Shown: positions 1 through 9,764 of the stretch, piece after piece
How positions within the stretch are numbered: position 1 is the stretch's first letter
Layout of the letters: every line of letters starts with the position of its first letter
Assembly: GCF_009762325.1 (NCBI RefSeq)
Contig: NZ_CP034348.1
Coordinates: forward strand, 1,742,501 to 1,806,500
DNA length: 64,000 bases
Direction of reading: 5' to 3'
From: Roseovarius faecimaris
GTDB lineage: Bacteria > Pseudomonadota > Alphaproteobacteria > Rhodobacterales > Rhodobacteraceae
Program-made: the position numbers and the translations under genes
The notes under the pieces: generated by a model
Told to the model about the DNA's origin: nothing
Seen by the model: only the letters and a program-made list of their open reading frames with translations
Databases searched by the model: none

Positions 1-1
1 T

Positions 2-1852
2 GGTCGGCACATCACGGTGCAGGGCCTGGCCGACAGCGAGTCCGAGAAAGCCGAGATCCTTGATGCGCTGCGTGGGATCGAAGGGCGCGGCCGGGTGCGC
101 GCCCGGGTGACGGTGCTGGAACCGATGATCCCGTTCCGGTTTGTCGCCAGTCTAGGCCAGGATGGCGCGATGCGGTTGGAGGGGGCAACGCCGACAGAGG
201 CGTTTCGCGCCGCGCTGAGCGAGGATCATGGCGCGGCGGCCGAGGCTCTGACGCTGGCCTCTGGCGCACCAGACACGGATTGGGCGCAGGTGGCATCGCG
301 TGGCTTGCGGGCGCTGGAGGATCTGGCATCCGGCCGTCTTGAACTGGAGGATCGGGCGCTGCGCCTGACCGGGAAGGCGCTTACACCGGAGGTGGCCGCG
401 CGGGCGGAGCTTCTGCTGGCCGATCTGCCAGAAAGCTATACGCTCACCATCGGGATCGACGCGCTTGACGATGGCACTCCGGTGCGGCTCACGGCGACGC
501 GATCGGGTGGCGAGACGCGCGACATCACCGGCAAGCTTCCGGCAGAGATGGCGGTATCGGGGCTTGCGGGCGAACTCACCGCGTCGCCCTTGCCTCTGCC
601 GTTCGATGGCTGGGATATGGCGGTCACGCAGGGGCTGGCGGCGCTGGAGGCTTTGCATAACGGGCATCTGGCGATCATCGGGTCCAACCTGACGCTCACC
701 GGTGAGGCATGGTCCGACGCGGCGCACGCGGCGGCGGAAAAGGCGCTGGCGGGCTTGCCGGCAGAGATGATGATCTCCACCCGGATCATGTTGGCCGATA
801 GTGGCGCGCCGTTCGGATTGTCCCTGACGCAGGATGAGGGCACGGTCCGCGCCGAAGGCAAGGTGCCGCAAAGCCTGGCGCCGGCGGTGCTGGCGGCGCT
901 GACGGGCCGACCCATTCATGCCGAGGCCCTGGAGGTGGCGCGCATTTCCCCTGGCGACGATTGGTGGCAGGCGGCAAGCCTTGGTGCCGAGGCCATCGGA
1001 TGGATTGAAAGCGGTCAGATGACATTTGACGGAGAGGTGCTCCGGCTCGAAGGGCGGGTACAGGACCCGCCTGCGCTGCACCGTCTGGAGCAACGGCTTG
1101 AGGGCCTGCCCGGAACCGTGCAGCTCGATCTTCAGATTGCCCTGATCGACGATGGCAGCCCGATGCGGCTGGTTCTTGCCTATGACGGGTCAGGTGCGGT
1201 GTTGGACGGCAAGTTGCCCGAAGGCTGGCAGAGCAGTCAGGTGGCAGAGTGGCTGGGGGCGAAGGTGGCGGATGGCGATCTGGTGCATACGCCGAAACCC
1301 GGCCCGGCGCGCTGGCCAGAGGCGGCGGAAAGCGCCACGCGCACCTTGGCGCTCTTTGAACGCGGCCGGATGGCGTTGATCGGGACGCAGATCGCGTTTA
1401 CGGGCGTGGTCCGCAACCCTGCGCGAGAACGCGAGGTGCTTGCCGCGCTGGACGCCCTGCCGGAAGGGTACCAGACGCGCACCGAAATCCGCTTTCAGGA
1501 TGACGGGCGTCCGTTTGGTTTTGTGCTGCGCTTTGACGGAACGCGTGGAACACTCAGCGGCAAGGTGCCCTCCGATCTGGGCCCCGCGTCGCAATCCGCA
1601 ATCCTGGGCGCGCCGATTGCGGCGGAAGGGCTGGACTTTGCCGGTGTCCCGGCTGATGCCGATTGGTGGAGCGCCGCGCGCGCCGGGGTGAAGGCATTGG
1701 CCGAGCTGCGCTCAGGAGAGCTGCAGCTTGACGCGTATCAGATGGTCCTGACCGGGCGAAGTGCGTCGGCCGGTGCCGAGGCCGCGATCCGTGCGCGGCT
1801 GGCCCCGTTTCAGGAGGGGTTCAAGATCACCATCGAGATCGTGGCGGAGTAA
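2..1852 (+). CDS. repeat-containing protein (5' end outside window)
   Basis: The frame is open from the left edge, so the true N-terminus lies upstream; a GTG at 17 is the first internal start. Numbered from that GTG, the sequence is made of tandem units of 110-117 residues, marked by Trp at about 89, 199, 316, 433 and 550. Each unit runs: an Ala/Leu-rich helix, a G-x-L/M strand followed by LTG or LEG, a helix ending in GLP or ALP, a strand with DDGxP, then GKLP or GKVP. The last unit is truncated and ends the protein at FKITIEIVAE. The pattern resembles the repeated BON-like segments of large alphaproteobacterial envelope proteins, but no OmpA C-terminal domain is present. Function is unknown. 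It ends about 120 nt from a convergent methyltransferase gene. Confidence 0.75.
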   Translation, partial: GRHITVQGLADSESEKAEILDALRGIEGRGRVRARVTVLEPMIPFRFVASLGQDGAMRLEGATPTEAFRAALSEDHGAAAEALTLASGAPDTDWAQVASRGLRALEDLASGRLELEDRALRLTGKALTPEVAARAELLLADLPESYTLTIGIDALDDGTPVRLTATRSGGETRDITGKLPAEMAVSGLAGELTASPLPLPFDGWDMAVTQGLAALEALHNGHLAIIGSNLTLTGEAWSDAAHAAAEKALAGLPAEMMISTRIMLADSGAPFGLSLTQDEGTVRAEGKVPQSLAPAVLAALTGRPIHAEALEVARISPGDDWWQAASLGAEAIGWIESGQMTFDGEVLRLEGRVQDPPALHRLEQRLEGLPGTVQLDLQIALIDDGSPMRLVLAYDGSGAVLDGKLPEGWQSSQVAEWLGAKVADGDLVHTPKPGPARWPEAAESATRTLALFERGRMALIGTQIAFTGVVRNPAREREVLAALDALPEGYQTRTEIRFQDDGRPFGFVLRFDGTRGTLSGKVPSDLGPASQSAILGAPIAAEGLDFAGVPADADWWSAARAGVKALAELRSGELQLDAYQMVLTGRSASAGAEAAIRARLAPFQEGFKITIEIVAE

Positions 1853-1922
1853 ATCAGACGCATCCTTGGCCTGTGTCGGGCAAGTCCGAGGCCTTAAAAA
1901 AAGGGCAATCAGAAACGAAAAA

Positions 1923-1947
1923 CCCCCGATGCGCAGGGCACCGGGGG
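1923..1947 (-). terminator. rho-independent terminator of the methyltransferase operon
   Basis: A CCCCCG/CGGGGG stem with a 13-nt loop. Read on the minus strand it is followed by TTTTT, which fits the leftward operon ending at 1971. On the plus strand it is followed only by CGTTT, so it may also help stop the convergent upstream gene. Confidence 0.7.
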
Positions 1948-1970
1948 CGTTTGTGTGACTGGTCCGAGGA

Positions 1971-3032
1971 TCAGGCGCGGCGGCGGCGGCTGCCGACGCG
2001 GCCACCCCGGCCTCGGCCCTCTTCGCCAGGGGCTGCCGGCGGTTTGTTGAACTTGATCCAGTTGCCGCCATGCGGGTCGTTATTGGTCAGGAAATTGGCG
2101 GCCATGATGGCCTCCATTTCCTTGCCCGCGCGTGCCTTGGTGGAGCCGAGGCCAAAGAGCTGGCAGAAGGTTTCGTCATCCATATCGTCGGGGATCACGA
2201 GGCCAGCGGCGGCGGCGGCGGCTTTCTTGGCGTCGATCTCGGCCTGTTTCACGGGCAGGGCGATCGGGTTCATGATGGCCGACGTCATACCGGCCCCCAT
2301 CGCCATGGGCAGGAACGCGTTGTTGATGCCGTGACGGTTGGGCAGACCGAACGAGATGTTCGACGCGCCACAGGTGGTGTTCACGCCCAGCTCTTCGCGC
2401 AGCTTGCGCACCAGGGTAAAGACCTGCTGACCGGCGGTTGCCATGGCGCCGATGGGCATGACCAGCGGGTCAACCACGATGTCATGGGCCGGGATGCCGA
2501 AATCCGCCGCACGTTCGACGATTTTCTTGGCCACGGCAAAGCGCACATCGGGGTCTTCGGAAATGCCGGTGTCGTCGTTGGAGATGGCCACGACCGGCAC
2601 GTTGTACTTCTTGACCAGCGGCAGAACGAATTCCAGCCGATCCTCTTCGCCCGTGACCGAGTTCAGGAGCGGGCGACCTTCGCAAGCCTGAAGGCCGGCC
2701 TCAAGAGCCGCGGGCACCGAGCTGTCAATGCAGAGCGGCACATCCACGAGGCCCTGCACCAGCTCGACCATCTTGGTCATGAGCGGCGGTTCGGTCTCGT
2801 TTGGGTTCGGGTTGGAGTTATAGACAACGCCCGCGTTGATATCGAGCACGGTTGCCCCTGCGGCGACCTGAGCCACGGCATCCGATTCCACGGTCGAGAA
2901 ATCGCCCGCTTCCAGCTCGGCGGCCAGTTTCTTGCGGCCGGTGGGGTTGATCCGCTCGCCAATGACGCAGAACGGCTCGTCAAAGCCGATCACGGCGGTC
3001 TTGGTTTTGCTTTCGACGATGGTGCGGGTCAT
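1971..3032 (-). CDS. methyltetrahydrofolate:corrinoid methyltransferase, pterin-binding (split methionine synthase subunit)
   Basis: 353 aa, cytoplasmic. It has the pterin-binding TIM-barrel fold shared by dihydropteroate synthase, AcsE and the folate domain of MetH: GERINPTGRKK (25-35), DINAG (64-68), DSS (103-105), ND (152-153), DPLVMP (188-193) and GASNISFGLP (222-231). It should move the methyl of 5-methyl-THF to a cobalamin protein. It lacks the homocysteine and B12 domains, so it is a stand-alone subunit. Roseobacters are known to carry a methionine synthase split over separate genes; the MTHFR-like gene directly upstream supports that role. Corrinoid-dependent demethylation is an alternative. 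The C-terminal ~20 residues are a Gly/Arg-rich tail. Third gene of a leftward operon. Confidence 0.85.
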   Translation of the reverse strand: MTRTIVESKTKTAVIGFDEPFCVIGERINPTGRKKLAAELEAGDFSTVESDAVAQVAAGATVLDINAGVVYNSNPNPNETEPPLMTKMVELVQGLVDVPLCIDSSVPAALEAGLQACEGRPLLNSVTGEEDRLEFVLPLVKKYNVPVVAISNDDTGISEDPDVRFAVAKKIVERAADFGIPAHDIVVDPLVMPIGAMATAGQQVFTLVRKLREELGVNTTCGASNISFGLPNRHGINNAFLPMAMGAGMTSAIMNPIALPVKQAEIDAKKAAAAAAGLVIPDDMDDETFCQLFGLGSTKARAGKEMEAIMAANFLTNNDPHGGNWIKFNKPPAAPGEEGRGRGGRVGSRRRRA

Positions 3033-3045
3033 GTCTTATCCTTGC

Positions 3046-3978
3046 TCAGTCTTGTTGGTTGGCAGGGACGCCCGAGGCGCCACCATGGTCAATTGCCCAT
3101 TGGGCGTTGGTCTTGATCCCGCCCAGTGGGAAGAAGTGCACCTGCTCGATACCGAAATCAGGGTTCTCGGCCTTGTAGTCGGACAGCGCCTTGATGATCT
3201 CATCGGGCTCATAGGGCAGGAGCAGCTTGGAGACATCCATCGCGCGGCGCTGCAGCACCTTCAGCGACGGGCCGACACCGCAGGCAATGGCGAACTTGAT
3301 CAGCGTCTGCAACTTGGCCGGGCCGGCAATGCCGATATGCACGGGCAGGTCGATGCCTTCGGCCTTCAGTGCGTTGGCCCAGTTGATCACCGGATGGGCG
3401 TCAAACGAGAACTGCGTGGCCAGCGCCATCTTGGCGTCGGAGGTCTCGGCGAATTTCTGCTTCCAGCGCAGCGCCTCTTCGACGTTGCGGGTGCCGCCAT
3501 CGGGGTCGATGTCGCGGTTGCCTTCAGGGTGCCCGGCGACGTGCAGGCGCTTGAAGCCCGCCTTGCCGAACTCACCCGATTCCATGAGCTGCATGGAGCT
3601 GTCGAAATCGCCATGCGGCTTGGCCACACCGCCGGCCAGCAGCAGCGCCTGATCGACGCCTGCCTCACCCTGATAGCGGGCGATCCAGTCCGCGAGCGTG
3701 GCCTGATCCTTGATGATCCGTGCCGGGAAGTGCGGCATCACCGGATAGCCTTCATCGGCCAGGCGTTTTGCGGTGGCGACCATGTCCTCGATCGGCGTGC
3801 CTTCGATATGCGCGATGTAGACGCGGGTGCCCTTCGGGAGCAGGTCGCGGAAATTTTCCACCTTCTCCGCCGTGCGCGGCATCACCTCGATCGAATAGCC
3901 CTTGAGGAAGGCCTCGACATTGCCATTGACCGGCGCGTCTGCGGCGGTTTCTTTCTTGCGGAAGTTCAACAGACCCAT
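3046..3978 (-). CDS. methylenetetrahydrofolate reductase-like protein
   Basis: 310 aa from an ATG with GGGAGG 5 nt upstream. A start at 4008 would overlap the upstream stop as ATGA and add 10 residues, so coupling from there is possible. The protein fits the MetF TIM barrel: LLAGG (113-117), HVAGHPEGN (146-154) and TQFSFDAHP (188-196). It should reduce 5,10-methylene-THF to 5-methyl-THF with a bound flavin. The N-terminus (YSIEVMPRTAEK) replaces the usual EFFPP-type strand, so it belongs to a divergent branch. It sits 13 nt before the pterin-binding methyltransferase, which would use its product. Confidence 0.8.
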   Translation of the reverse strand: MGLLNFRKKETAADAPVNGNVEAFLKGYSIEVMPRTAEKVENFRDLLPKGTRVYIAHIEGTPIEDMVATAKRLADEGYPVMPHFPARIIKDQATLADWIARYQGEAGVDQALLLAGGVAKPHGDFDSSMQLMESGEFGKAGFKRLHVAGHPEGNRDIDPDGGTRNVEEALRWKQKFAETSDAKMALATQFSFDAHPVINWANALKAEGIDLPVHIGIAGPAKLQTLIKFAIACGVGPSLKVLQRRAMDVSKLLLPYEPDEIIKALSDYKAENPDFGIEQVHFFPLGGIKTNAQWAIDHGGASGVPANQQD

Positions 3979-4004
3979 AGCGGCCTCCCAAAAAGAGCGT
4001 TTGC

Positions 4005-4316
4005 TCATGACGAACCTGTACCGGCCCAACCATCATTGGCGATCAGGGCTTTGATACGCTCCTGGTCGTATTCTGCATCGAGACGGGCAGCCTCGGATTT
4101 GGCCACGTCATCGGCCTCACCGTCGATCTGATAAGGGGCGGCCTTGCGCCATTCAGCCAGGTAGTCATCGGTTTCGGCCGCACCCGTCTTCATGGCGGCG
4201 CGGTCGATGGCCTGCTCAAACCGTTCGGGCAGCTGCACCTTGGAGCCGCGACGGCCCTTGCCGACGATCACCTGCGCGGGAATATCGCGCCAATAGACCA
4301 CTGTGACATCAACCAT
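4005..4316 (-). CDS. Virulence_fact-family small protein
   Basis: 103 aa, the first gene of the leftward C1 operon, with an AGAGGAA ribosome-binding site 6 nt before ATG. The start MVDVTVVYWRDIPAQVIVG and the charged body match the small family labelled virulence factor in alphaproteobacteria, a name with no known functional basis. Its stop overlaps an ATG of the next gene as ATGA, so the two are probably translationally coupled. Its constant position beside MTHFR-like and pterin methyltransferase genes suggests an accessory role in methyl transfer. That is inference; no catalytic motif is visible. Confidence 0.7.
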   Translation of the reverse strand: MVDVTVVYWRDIPAQVIVGKGRRGSKVQLPERFEQAIDRAAMKTGAAETDDYLAEWRKAAPYQIDGEADDVAKSEAARLDAEYDQERIKALIANDGWAGTGSS

Positions 4317-4626
4317 CGCTGATTCCTCTTTCTCGATGCGCCCTATCTATGGCAGCGCCGCCCGATTGCGACGTCGATTTTCGACTTAACGAACGCTCTG
4401 AGCGACAGACCTACCCCATAGGCGGGTCTGCTGGCCACAGTGCGGGTCTTGAAAGATTTACATAACGATAATGAGGATGAGCGTTCAGCGGTTCCGTACC
4501 GCACCCTGCGCATGCCGTGGCAGGGCGGGGGGCGTAGAAATCTTGCAGGCCCCCAGGAACAAACCGTTGCTTAACCGTCAGTGCGCGCTTATCTTGGGGG
4601 CAACTCGAAATGGAGGGCGTATTGCT
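4317..4626. other. 310-nt divergent intergenic region
   Basis: It separates the leftward methyltransferase operon from rightward ppx and must hold both promoters. No credible gene is present. A hairpin (CAGACC...GGTCTG, about 4408-4432) with an inner CCTA/TAGG lies near the middle. I see no SAM or cobalamin riboswitch. Confidence 0.5.
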
Positions 4627-5754
4627 ATGGCGCCCAAGCGTCCCGATGGTGCGGGCGCGATCCCTGAAACGGTTGAGAGCCCCGCACTCAATCCCGCTGG
4701 CGCAGCGCCTCTTTATGCTGCGTTGGACCTGGGCACAAACAGTTGCCGGATGCTGATTGCCGAACCTCTCGGCAGTCAGTTCAGAGTCGTTGACAGTTTT
4801 TCGAAATCCGTACAGCTCGGCTCCGGTCTGGAGCATTCGGGGCGTCTGAGCCGCGGTTCGATCCATCGTACGATCCAGGCGCTGCGCGTCTGTCGGCAGA
4901 AACTGAAGCGGCACAAGGTCAAGAAGATGCGCCTTGTGGCCACCGAAGCCTGTCGTCGGGCCACCAACGGGGCCGAGTTCATGGCGCGTGTCCGGCGTGA
5001 AACCGGCCTGCATCTGGACATCATCGAACCGCAGGAAGAGGCGCAGTTGGCCGTGGTGTCCTGTGCTCCGCTGGTCGCGCCGACGACGGATCAGCTCCTC
5101 GTGGTGGATATCGGCGGCGGCTCGACCGAGCTGGTCTGGATTGACCTCACACGGGTCGAACCTCAATCCCGGGCGCAATCGATCATGCGGATGCATCGCG
5201 GGTTTCAGACCGGAGAAAGCGCCGAGAACGAAGCGAAGGTTGTGGACTGGATCTCGGTGCCGCTGGGGGTGGCCACGTTGCGTGACCAATTCAGCGATGT
5301 GGAGGATGATGCGGCCCGCTTTGCGCTGATGAGCTGGTATTTCGAAGAGAACCTTTCGGAATTCGCGCCGTATACGAACGAGCAGGCGCGGGAAGGGTTT
5401 CAGATTGTCGGCACCTCGGGAACGGTCACGACGGTGGCCGCCTCACATCTCGGGCTCAGGCGCTATGACCGCAACAAGGTGGACGGGTTGACAATGACCT
5501 CGGATCAGATCGACGCGGTGATCCGTACCTATCTCAGCCTCGGCCCCGCCGGGCGCAAGCGCGATCCGCGGATCGGGCAGGACCGGCAGGCGCTGATCAT
5601 GTCCGGCTCGGCGATCCTGCAGGCGCTGCTGCGGTGCTGGCCCACGGACCGGCTTTCGGTTGCGGATCGTGGTCTGCGCGAGGGGATGCTGTATGCGCAG
5701 ATGGCGGCCGATGGCGTGCTGACGCGTGAGCCGGAACAGACGGAGAGGGAGTGA
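4627..5754 (+). CDS. exopolyphosphatase / pppGpp phosphohydrolase family (Ppx/GppA)
   Basis: 375 aa from an ATG with GGAGGG about 9 nt upstream; the frame extends further but without an RBS. It has the ASKHA fold: phosphate-1 loop [10 protein letters not shown] (32-41), TEACRRATN (106-114), phosphate-2 loop [11 protein letters not shown] (159-169) and a later GTSGTVTT. The family hydrolyses polyphosphate or converts pppGpp to ppGpp. At this length it holds only the N-terminal phosphatase module, without the HD-like C-terminal domain of E. coli Ppx. It is followed after 4 nt by rlmE, a pairing common in Rhodobacterales. Confidence 0.88.
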   Translation: MAPKRPDGAGAIPETVESPALNPAGAAPLYAALDLGTNSCRMLIAEPLGSQFRVVDSFSKSVQLGSGLEHSGRLSRGSIHRTIQALRVCRQKLKRHKVKKMRLVATEACRRATNGAEFMARVRRETGLHLDIIEPQEEAQLAVVSCAPLVAPTTDQLLVVDIGGGSTELVWIDLTRVEPQSRAQSIMRMHRGFQTGESAENEAKVVDWISVPLGVATLRDQFSDVEDDAARFALMSWYFEENLSEFAPYTNEQAREGFQIVGTSGTVTTVAASHLGLRRYDRNKVDGLTMTSDQIDAVIRTYLSLGPAGRKRDPRIGQDRQALIMSGSAILQALLRCWPTDRLSVADRGLREGMLYAQMAADGVLTREPEQTERE

Positions 5755-5758
5755 CGCC

Positions 5759-6475
5759 ATGGCGAAAAAACCGACCGGCAAGAACACCTCAGGGCGCGGC
5801 CAGCGCGATCTGACAGTCAAGGTCAAGACCGCGCGCGGGCGCCGGAGTTCTTCGACACGCTGGCTTCAGCGTCAGTTGAACGACCCCTATGTGCAGCGCG
5901 CCAAGGCCGAAGGGTATCGCGGGCGTGCGGCCTACAAGATCATGGAGCTTGACGACAAGTTCCGTTTTCTCGTGCCGGGCGCACGGGTGGTGGATCTTGG
6001 CTGTGCGCCGGGGGGGTGGTTGCAGGTGGCCGTGCCGCGCGTCAACGCCTTGGGTGAAAAAACGGGCAAACGCATCGGGCGCCTGCTGGGCATCGATCTG
6101 CAAGAGGTGGAACCGATCGCGGGGGCCGAGATCCATCAGCTCGATTTCATGGAAGACGGGGCGGATGACAAGGTCAAGGAATGGCTTGGCGGTAAGGCGG
6201 ATGTGGTCATGTCCGACATGGCCGCGGCCAGCTCGGGACACAAACAGACCGACCATTTGCGCATCATCGCGCTCTGCGAAGCGGCGGCCTATTTCGCTTT
6301 TGACGTTCTGGAAGAGGGCGGAACCTTCATTTCCAAGGTGCTGGCGGGCGGGGCCGAGGGCGAATTGCAGAAACTGCTCAAGCAGCGCTTTGAAAAGGTC
6401 GCCAATGTGAAGCCGCCTTCATCGAGATCGGACAGTTCCGAAAAATTCGTGGTGGCCACCGGGTTCCGGGGATAG
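5759..6475 (+). CDS. rlmE: 23S rRNA (uridine-2'-O)-methyltransferase RlmE (FtsJ)
   Basis: 238 aa, ATG after GAGAGGGA, 4 nt downstream of ppx. It is a Rossmann-fold SAM methyltransferase with SAM motif [11 protein letters not shown] (77-87). The K-D-K-E tetrad of the RrmJ family is intact: K60 in AAYK, D153 in SDMAA, K193 in ISKV and E228 in SSEKF. It methylates the 2'-OH of U2552 (E. coli numbering) in the A-loop of 23S rRNA late in 50S assembly. The basic N-terminal ~35 residues are an extension seen in alphaproteobacterial members. Confidence 0.95.
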   Translation: MAKKPTGKNTSGRGQRDLTVKVKTARGRRSSSTRWLQRQLNDPYVQRAKAEGYRGRAAYKIMELDDKFRFLVPGARVVDLGCAPGGWLQVAVPRVNALGEKTGKRIGRLLGIDLQEVEPIAGAEIHQLDFMEDGADDKVKEWLGGKADVVMSDMAAASSGHKQTDHLRIIALCEAAAYFAFDVLEEGGTFISKVLAGGAEGELQKLLKQRFEKVANVKPPSSRSDSSEKFVVATGFRG

Positions 6476-6486
6476 GGCGCGCCCGC

Positions 6487-6657
6487 TCAGGGCCGGATCG
6501 ATTGTTCGGCGCGGTCGCGCAGCGCTTGCAGGGTCGAAGGCGCGGGCACAGAGGCGCGGCGGGTGCCAGATTGCGATGCCAGGTTGCCCTGACGGATCAG
6601 CTCGAACAGGCGCTGGTGCTTGTCCGCGCGCGACATGCGCGAAATGGAACGGGCCAT
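6487..6657 (-). CDS. small basic hypothetical protein, 56 aa
   Basis: It runs from ATG (RBS GTGAGG, 6 nt upstream) to TGA. The N-terminus MARSISRMSRADKHQRLFEL looks helical and basic; the C-terminal half is Ser/Pro/Arg-rich with a helix at TLQALRDRAEQ. There is no signal peptide or membrane segment. It is convergent with rlmE, ending 11 nt from its stop. I do not recognise it. The clean RBS and its own intergenic slot argue that it is real; its short length keeps confidence moderate. Confidence 0.5.
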   Translation of the reverse strand: MARSISRMSRADKHQRLFELIRQGNLASQSGTRRASVPAPSTLQALRDRAEQSIRP

Positions 6658-6779
6658 GGGGTACCTCACTCAGAAACGATCTGAGGGCACAATCACCTGT
6701 CAATCGGGCGCTTTTGGCCCGCATATCGTGCTGATTTGAGGCAATTCCGGGGCGATGGCCGGGCGTGATCCGAGGGGGC

Positions 6780-7451
6780 TTAGGTGTCGTCCCGCACCAG
6801 CCGCAGGTAAGGTCGTTCGCTCTCCAGAATAGGCGGGCCATGCTCGAAGGGTGCATTCGGATCGGCAAAACCCGGCTGGGATTTCGTTTCCGGTGCGGCG
6901 GCCACGGTGCTGTCGACCGGCTCTATACTGACCTTCACGATTTCAAAGCGCCGTGGTGTGCGTCCGATTCCGCCGCGACTGACCAGACACCCCAGCGCAC
7001 GGGATACATCCCCCAGATCGCTGCGAAGAGGTAGCAGGATCAGGTTGGCCTGCATCTCGGGGCTGCCGGTGCAGCCTGGTGCGCTCAGATGCAGTGTGAT
7101 CACCGCTGGGCGCTCAAAAAGCTCGATCAGCGCCTCGCTCAGCCGGTCGCGGTGATCCGGTGCGATGAACGCGCTGAGCGGCATGCCACGGACCTCCATC
7201 CCCATCAGATCGCTCAGATGCTGGCCCGCGATACGCAGCCGCGCAAGGCCCGGCGCGATCCGTTCGGCGATCAAGGCGTTTTCCAGCAGCTTTTCGATGC
7301 CGCGCGGGTCGATATCCGAGCGCCGGGGCACATCGCCGTCTTTGCGCATGCCTTGCCAGTAGCGCCGCATCGCGCCAATGTCCTTGCCCTGAATTCCTTT
7401 GGCTGACGCACCCAGTGCAACGACATCAGCCGGTCTGTTGTCCTCAGTCAT
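6780..7451 (-). CDS. PAS_5 family protein
   Basis: 223 aa, start at MTEDNRPAD with GGGTGAG upstream. Residues ~20-150 match the PAS_5 family common in alphaproteobacteria: a helix with MRRYWQGMRK, DIDPRGIEKLL, then ERIAPGLARLRIAGQHLSDLMGMEVRGMPLS, in which the PAS core is recognisable. No output domain follows; the C-terminal ~70 residues look disordered and Pro-rich, ending in YLRLVRDDT. It is probably a small sensor or adaptor. Ligand and partner are unknown, and no kinase or cyclase lies next to it. Confidence 0.75.
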   Translation of the reverse strand: MTEDNRPADVVALGASAKGIQGKDIGAMRRYWQGMRKDGDVPRRSDIDPRGIEKLLENALIAERIAPGLARLRIAGQHLSDLMGMEVRGMPLSAFIAPDHRDRLSEALIELFERPAVITLHLSAPGCTGSPEMQANLILLPLRSDLGDVSRALGCLVSRGGIGRTPRRFEIVKVSIEPVDSTVAAAPETKSQPGFADPNAPFEHGPPILESERPYLRLVRDDT

Positions 7452-7647
7452 TCTACTCACCCATGTAGAGAGCCCACACTGCCCCCTTGGCAACACTAGC
7501 CGATTTGCCGGGGCTTTTGTTAAAAATCAGCGTAATTGGTTAACCTTCCTTCGGATTGCCGTACGCTTGCTTTGTCTGCGCTTCGCGCTTTTCGTCAGGG
7601 GCGAAACACTTTAGGAGAAGGCAACAGCCGGAAGAAGGGGGCGACCT

Positions 7648-8538
7648 GTGATTTATTCCATGACCGGATTTGCGTCGGCACAGGGGGCGGGCCATGGGTT
7701 TGCCTGGAGTTGGGAATTGCGCTCGGTGAATGGCAAGGGCCTGGATATGCGGCTGCGTCTGCCGGAGTGGGTGGAGGGGCTCGAAGCGGCCATCCGCACC
7801 CGGCTTGGCAAGGCCCTCTCACGGGGCAATGTCAGCCTCGCGCTCAGGATGCAGGCCGAAGACAGTTCGGCGGGGCTCGGGCTCAATCAAGGTCAGCTTG
7901 CACAGGTGCTCTCTGCGATGGCCGACGTGGAAACGCAGGCGATGGATCTCGGGCTCACTCTGGCGCCCGCCAATGCGGCGGATATCCTGGCCCTGCGAGG
8001 CGTCATGGAACAGACGAGCACTCTGCCTGATACCGCGGCCCTGCGCGAACAGCTGCTGAGCGAGTTCGAAACCCTGCTTGCCGCCTTTCTTGAGATGCGC
8101 AGGGGGGAAGGGCAGGCGCTCAGCAATCTGCTCGACGCGCAGCTTGGCCAGATCGCCGAACTGACAGAGCAGGCAGCGGAGGTAGCTCAAGCCCGCGCAC
8201 CGGAAGTGGCCGCTGCCCTGCGGGCGAACCTTGCCAAGGTCATGGAGGGCGCCGAAGGGGCCGATGAGGCACGTGTGGCGCAGGAACTGGCCTTGCTTGC
8301 CGTCAAGGCGGACGTCACCGAAGAGCTAGACCGGCTGCGCACGCATGTGACGGCCGCGCGCGATCTGCTCGCGGCGGGATCGCCCATCGGGCGCAAGCTC
8401 GACTTCCTGAGCCAGGAATTCAACCGTGAGGCCAACACGCTGTGCTCGAAGGCGCAGAATACCAGCCTCACGACCCTGGGGATCGAGCTGAAAAGCGTGA
8501 TCGATCAGATGCGCGAACAGGTGCAGAATGTGGAGTGA
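7648..8538 (+). CDS. YicC family endoribonuclease
   Basis: 296 aa from GTG, chosen because the family always begins with a short SMTGF motif (here IYSMTGFAS) and AGAAGGGGG precedes it. The N-terminal YicC_N domain and C-terminal DUF1732 domain are both present; the latter ends in the diagnostic [18 protein letters not shown], then [14 protein letters not shown]. YicC proteins are RNases that in E. coli act on small RNAs; the substrate here is unknown. gmk follows, the usual order in proteobacteria. Confidence 0.9.
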   Translation: MIYSMTGFASAQGAGHGFAWSWELRSVNGKGLDMRLRLPEWVEGLEAAIRTRLGKALSRGNVSLALRMQAEDSSAGLGLNQGQLAQVLSAMADVETQAMDLGLTLAPANAADILALRGVMEQTSTLPDTAALREQLLSEFETLLAAFLEMRRGEGQALSNLLDAQLGQIAELTEQAAEVAQARAPEVAAALRANLAKVMEGAEGADEARVAQELALLAVKADVTEELDRLRTHVTAARDLLAAGSPIGRKLDFLSQEFNREANTLCSKAQNTSLTTLGIELKSVIDQMREQVQNVE

Positions 8539-8594
8539 GCGGCCAATGGCGGAACCTTCTGAAGATATGCGCAGAGCCGGAAAGGCAGGATGGC

Positions 8595-9235
8595 ATGAGT
8601 GATCGCCGGGGGCTTCTGATCATCCTTTCATCGCCTTCGGGCGCGGGCAAATCGACGCTGACCCGGCGGCTCAGGGCATGGGACGAAACCCTGACCTTCT
8701 CGGTTTCGGCCACCACGCGCGCCCCGCGCGAGGGGGAAGTCGATGGCAAAGACTATCATTTCCTGAGCGAAGCGCAGTTCACCCAATATGTCGATGACGG
8801 GTTCATGCTGGAATATGCGCGGGTCTTCGGCAACTCCTATGGCACGCCGAAACTACCGGTGGAGATGGCCATTGAAGACGGGCGCGATGTGTTGTTCGAC
8901 ATTGACTGGCAGGGCGCGCAGCAGATCGCCAACTCGTCGCTTCAGAACCATGTGCTTTCGATATTTCTGTTGCCGCCATCCATTGCTGAACTGCGCCGAC
9001 GACTGGAAAACCGCGGCCAGGACAGCGCGGAGGTGATTGCAAGCCGGATGCGGAAGAGCTGGGCCGAGATCAGCCACTGGGACAGTTACGATTTCGTGCT
9101 GATCAACGACGATCTGGATGCCACGGAGGCAAAGCTGAAAAGCATTGTGACCGCCGCCCGCCTGCGGCGTAGCCAGCAACCGGGTTTGACCGATCATGTG
9201 CGGGCCCTGCAGGCCGAATTCGAGGAGCTGAGCTG

Positions 9236-9236
<1 letters not shown>
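8595..9236 (+). CDS. gmk: guanylate kinase
   Basis: 213 aa; it phosphorylates GMP and dGMP to the diphosphates. P-loop [10 protein letters not shown] (12-21) follows a short N-terminus. GMP-binding residues lie in [19 protein letters not shown], and [13 protein letters not shown] carries the conserved Asp. The start is the ATG after GGCAGGATGGC; longer in-frame options run back into yicC. Its stop overlaps the next start by one base (TGATG), so the carbonic anhydrase-like gene is probably co-translated. Confidence 0.95.
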
Positions 9237-9760
<524 letters not shown>

Positions 9761-9764
9761 ACCG

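Noticed and set aside
4317..4626. SAM or cobalamin riboswitch before the methyltransferase operon
   Set aside because: I looked for SAM-II-type pseudoknots and a B12 box in the leader and saw neither; the hairpin present is short.
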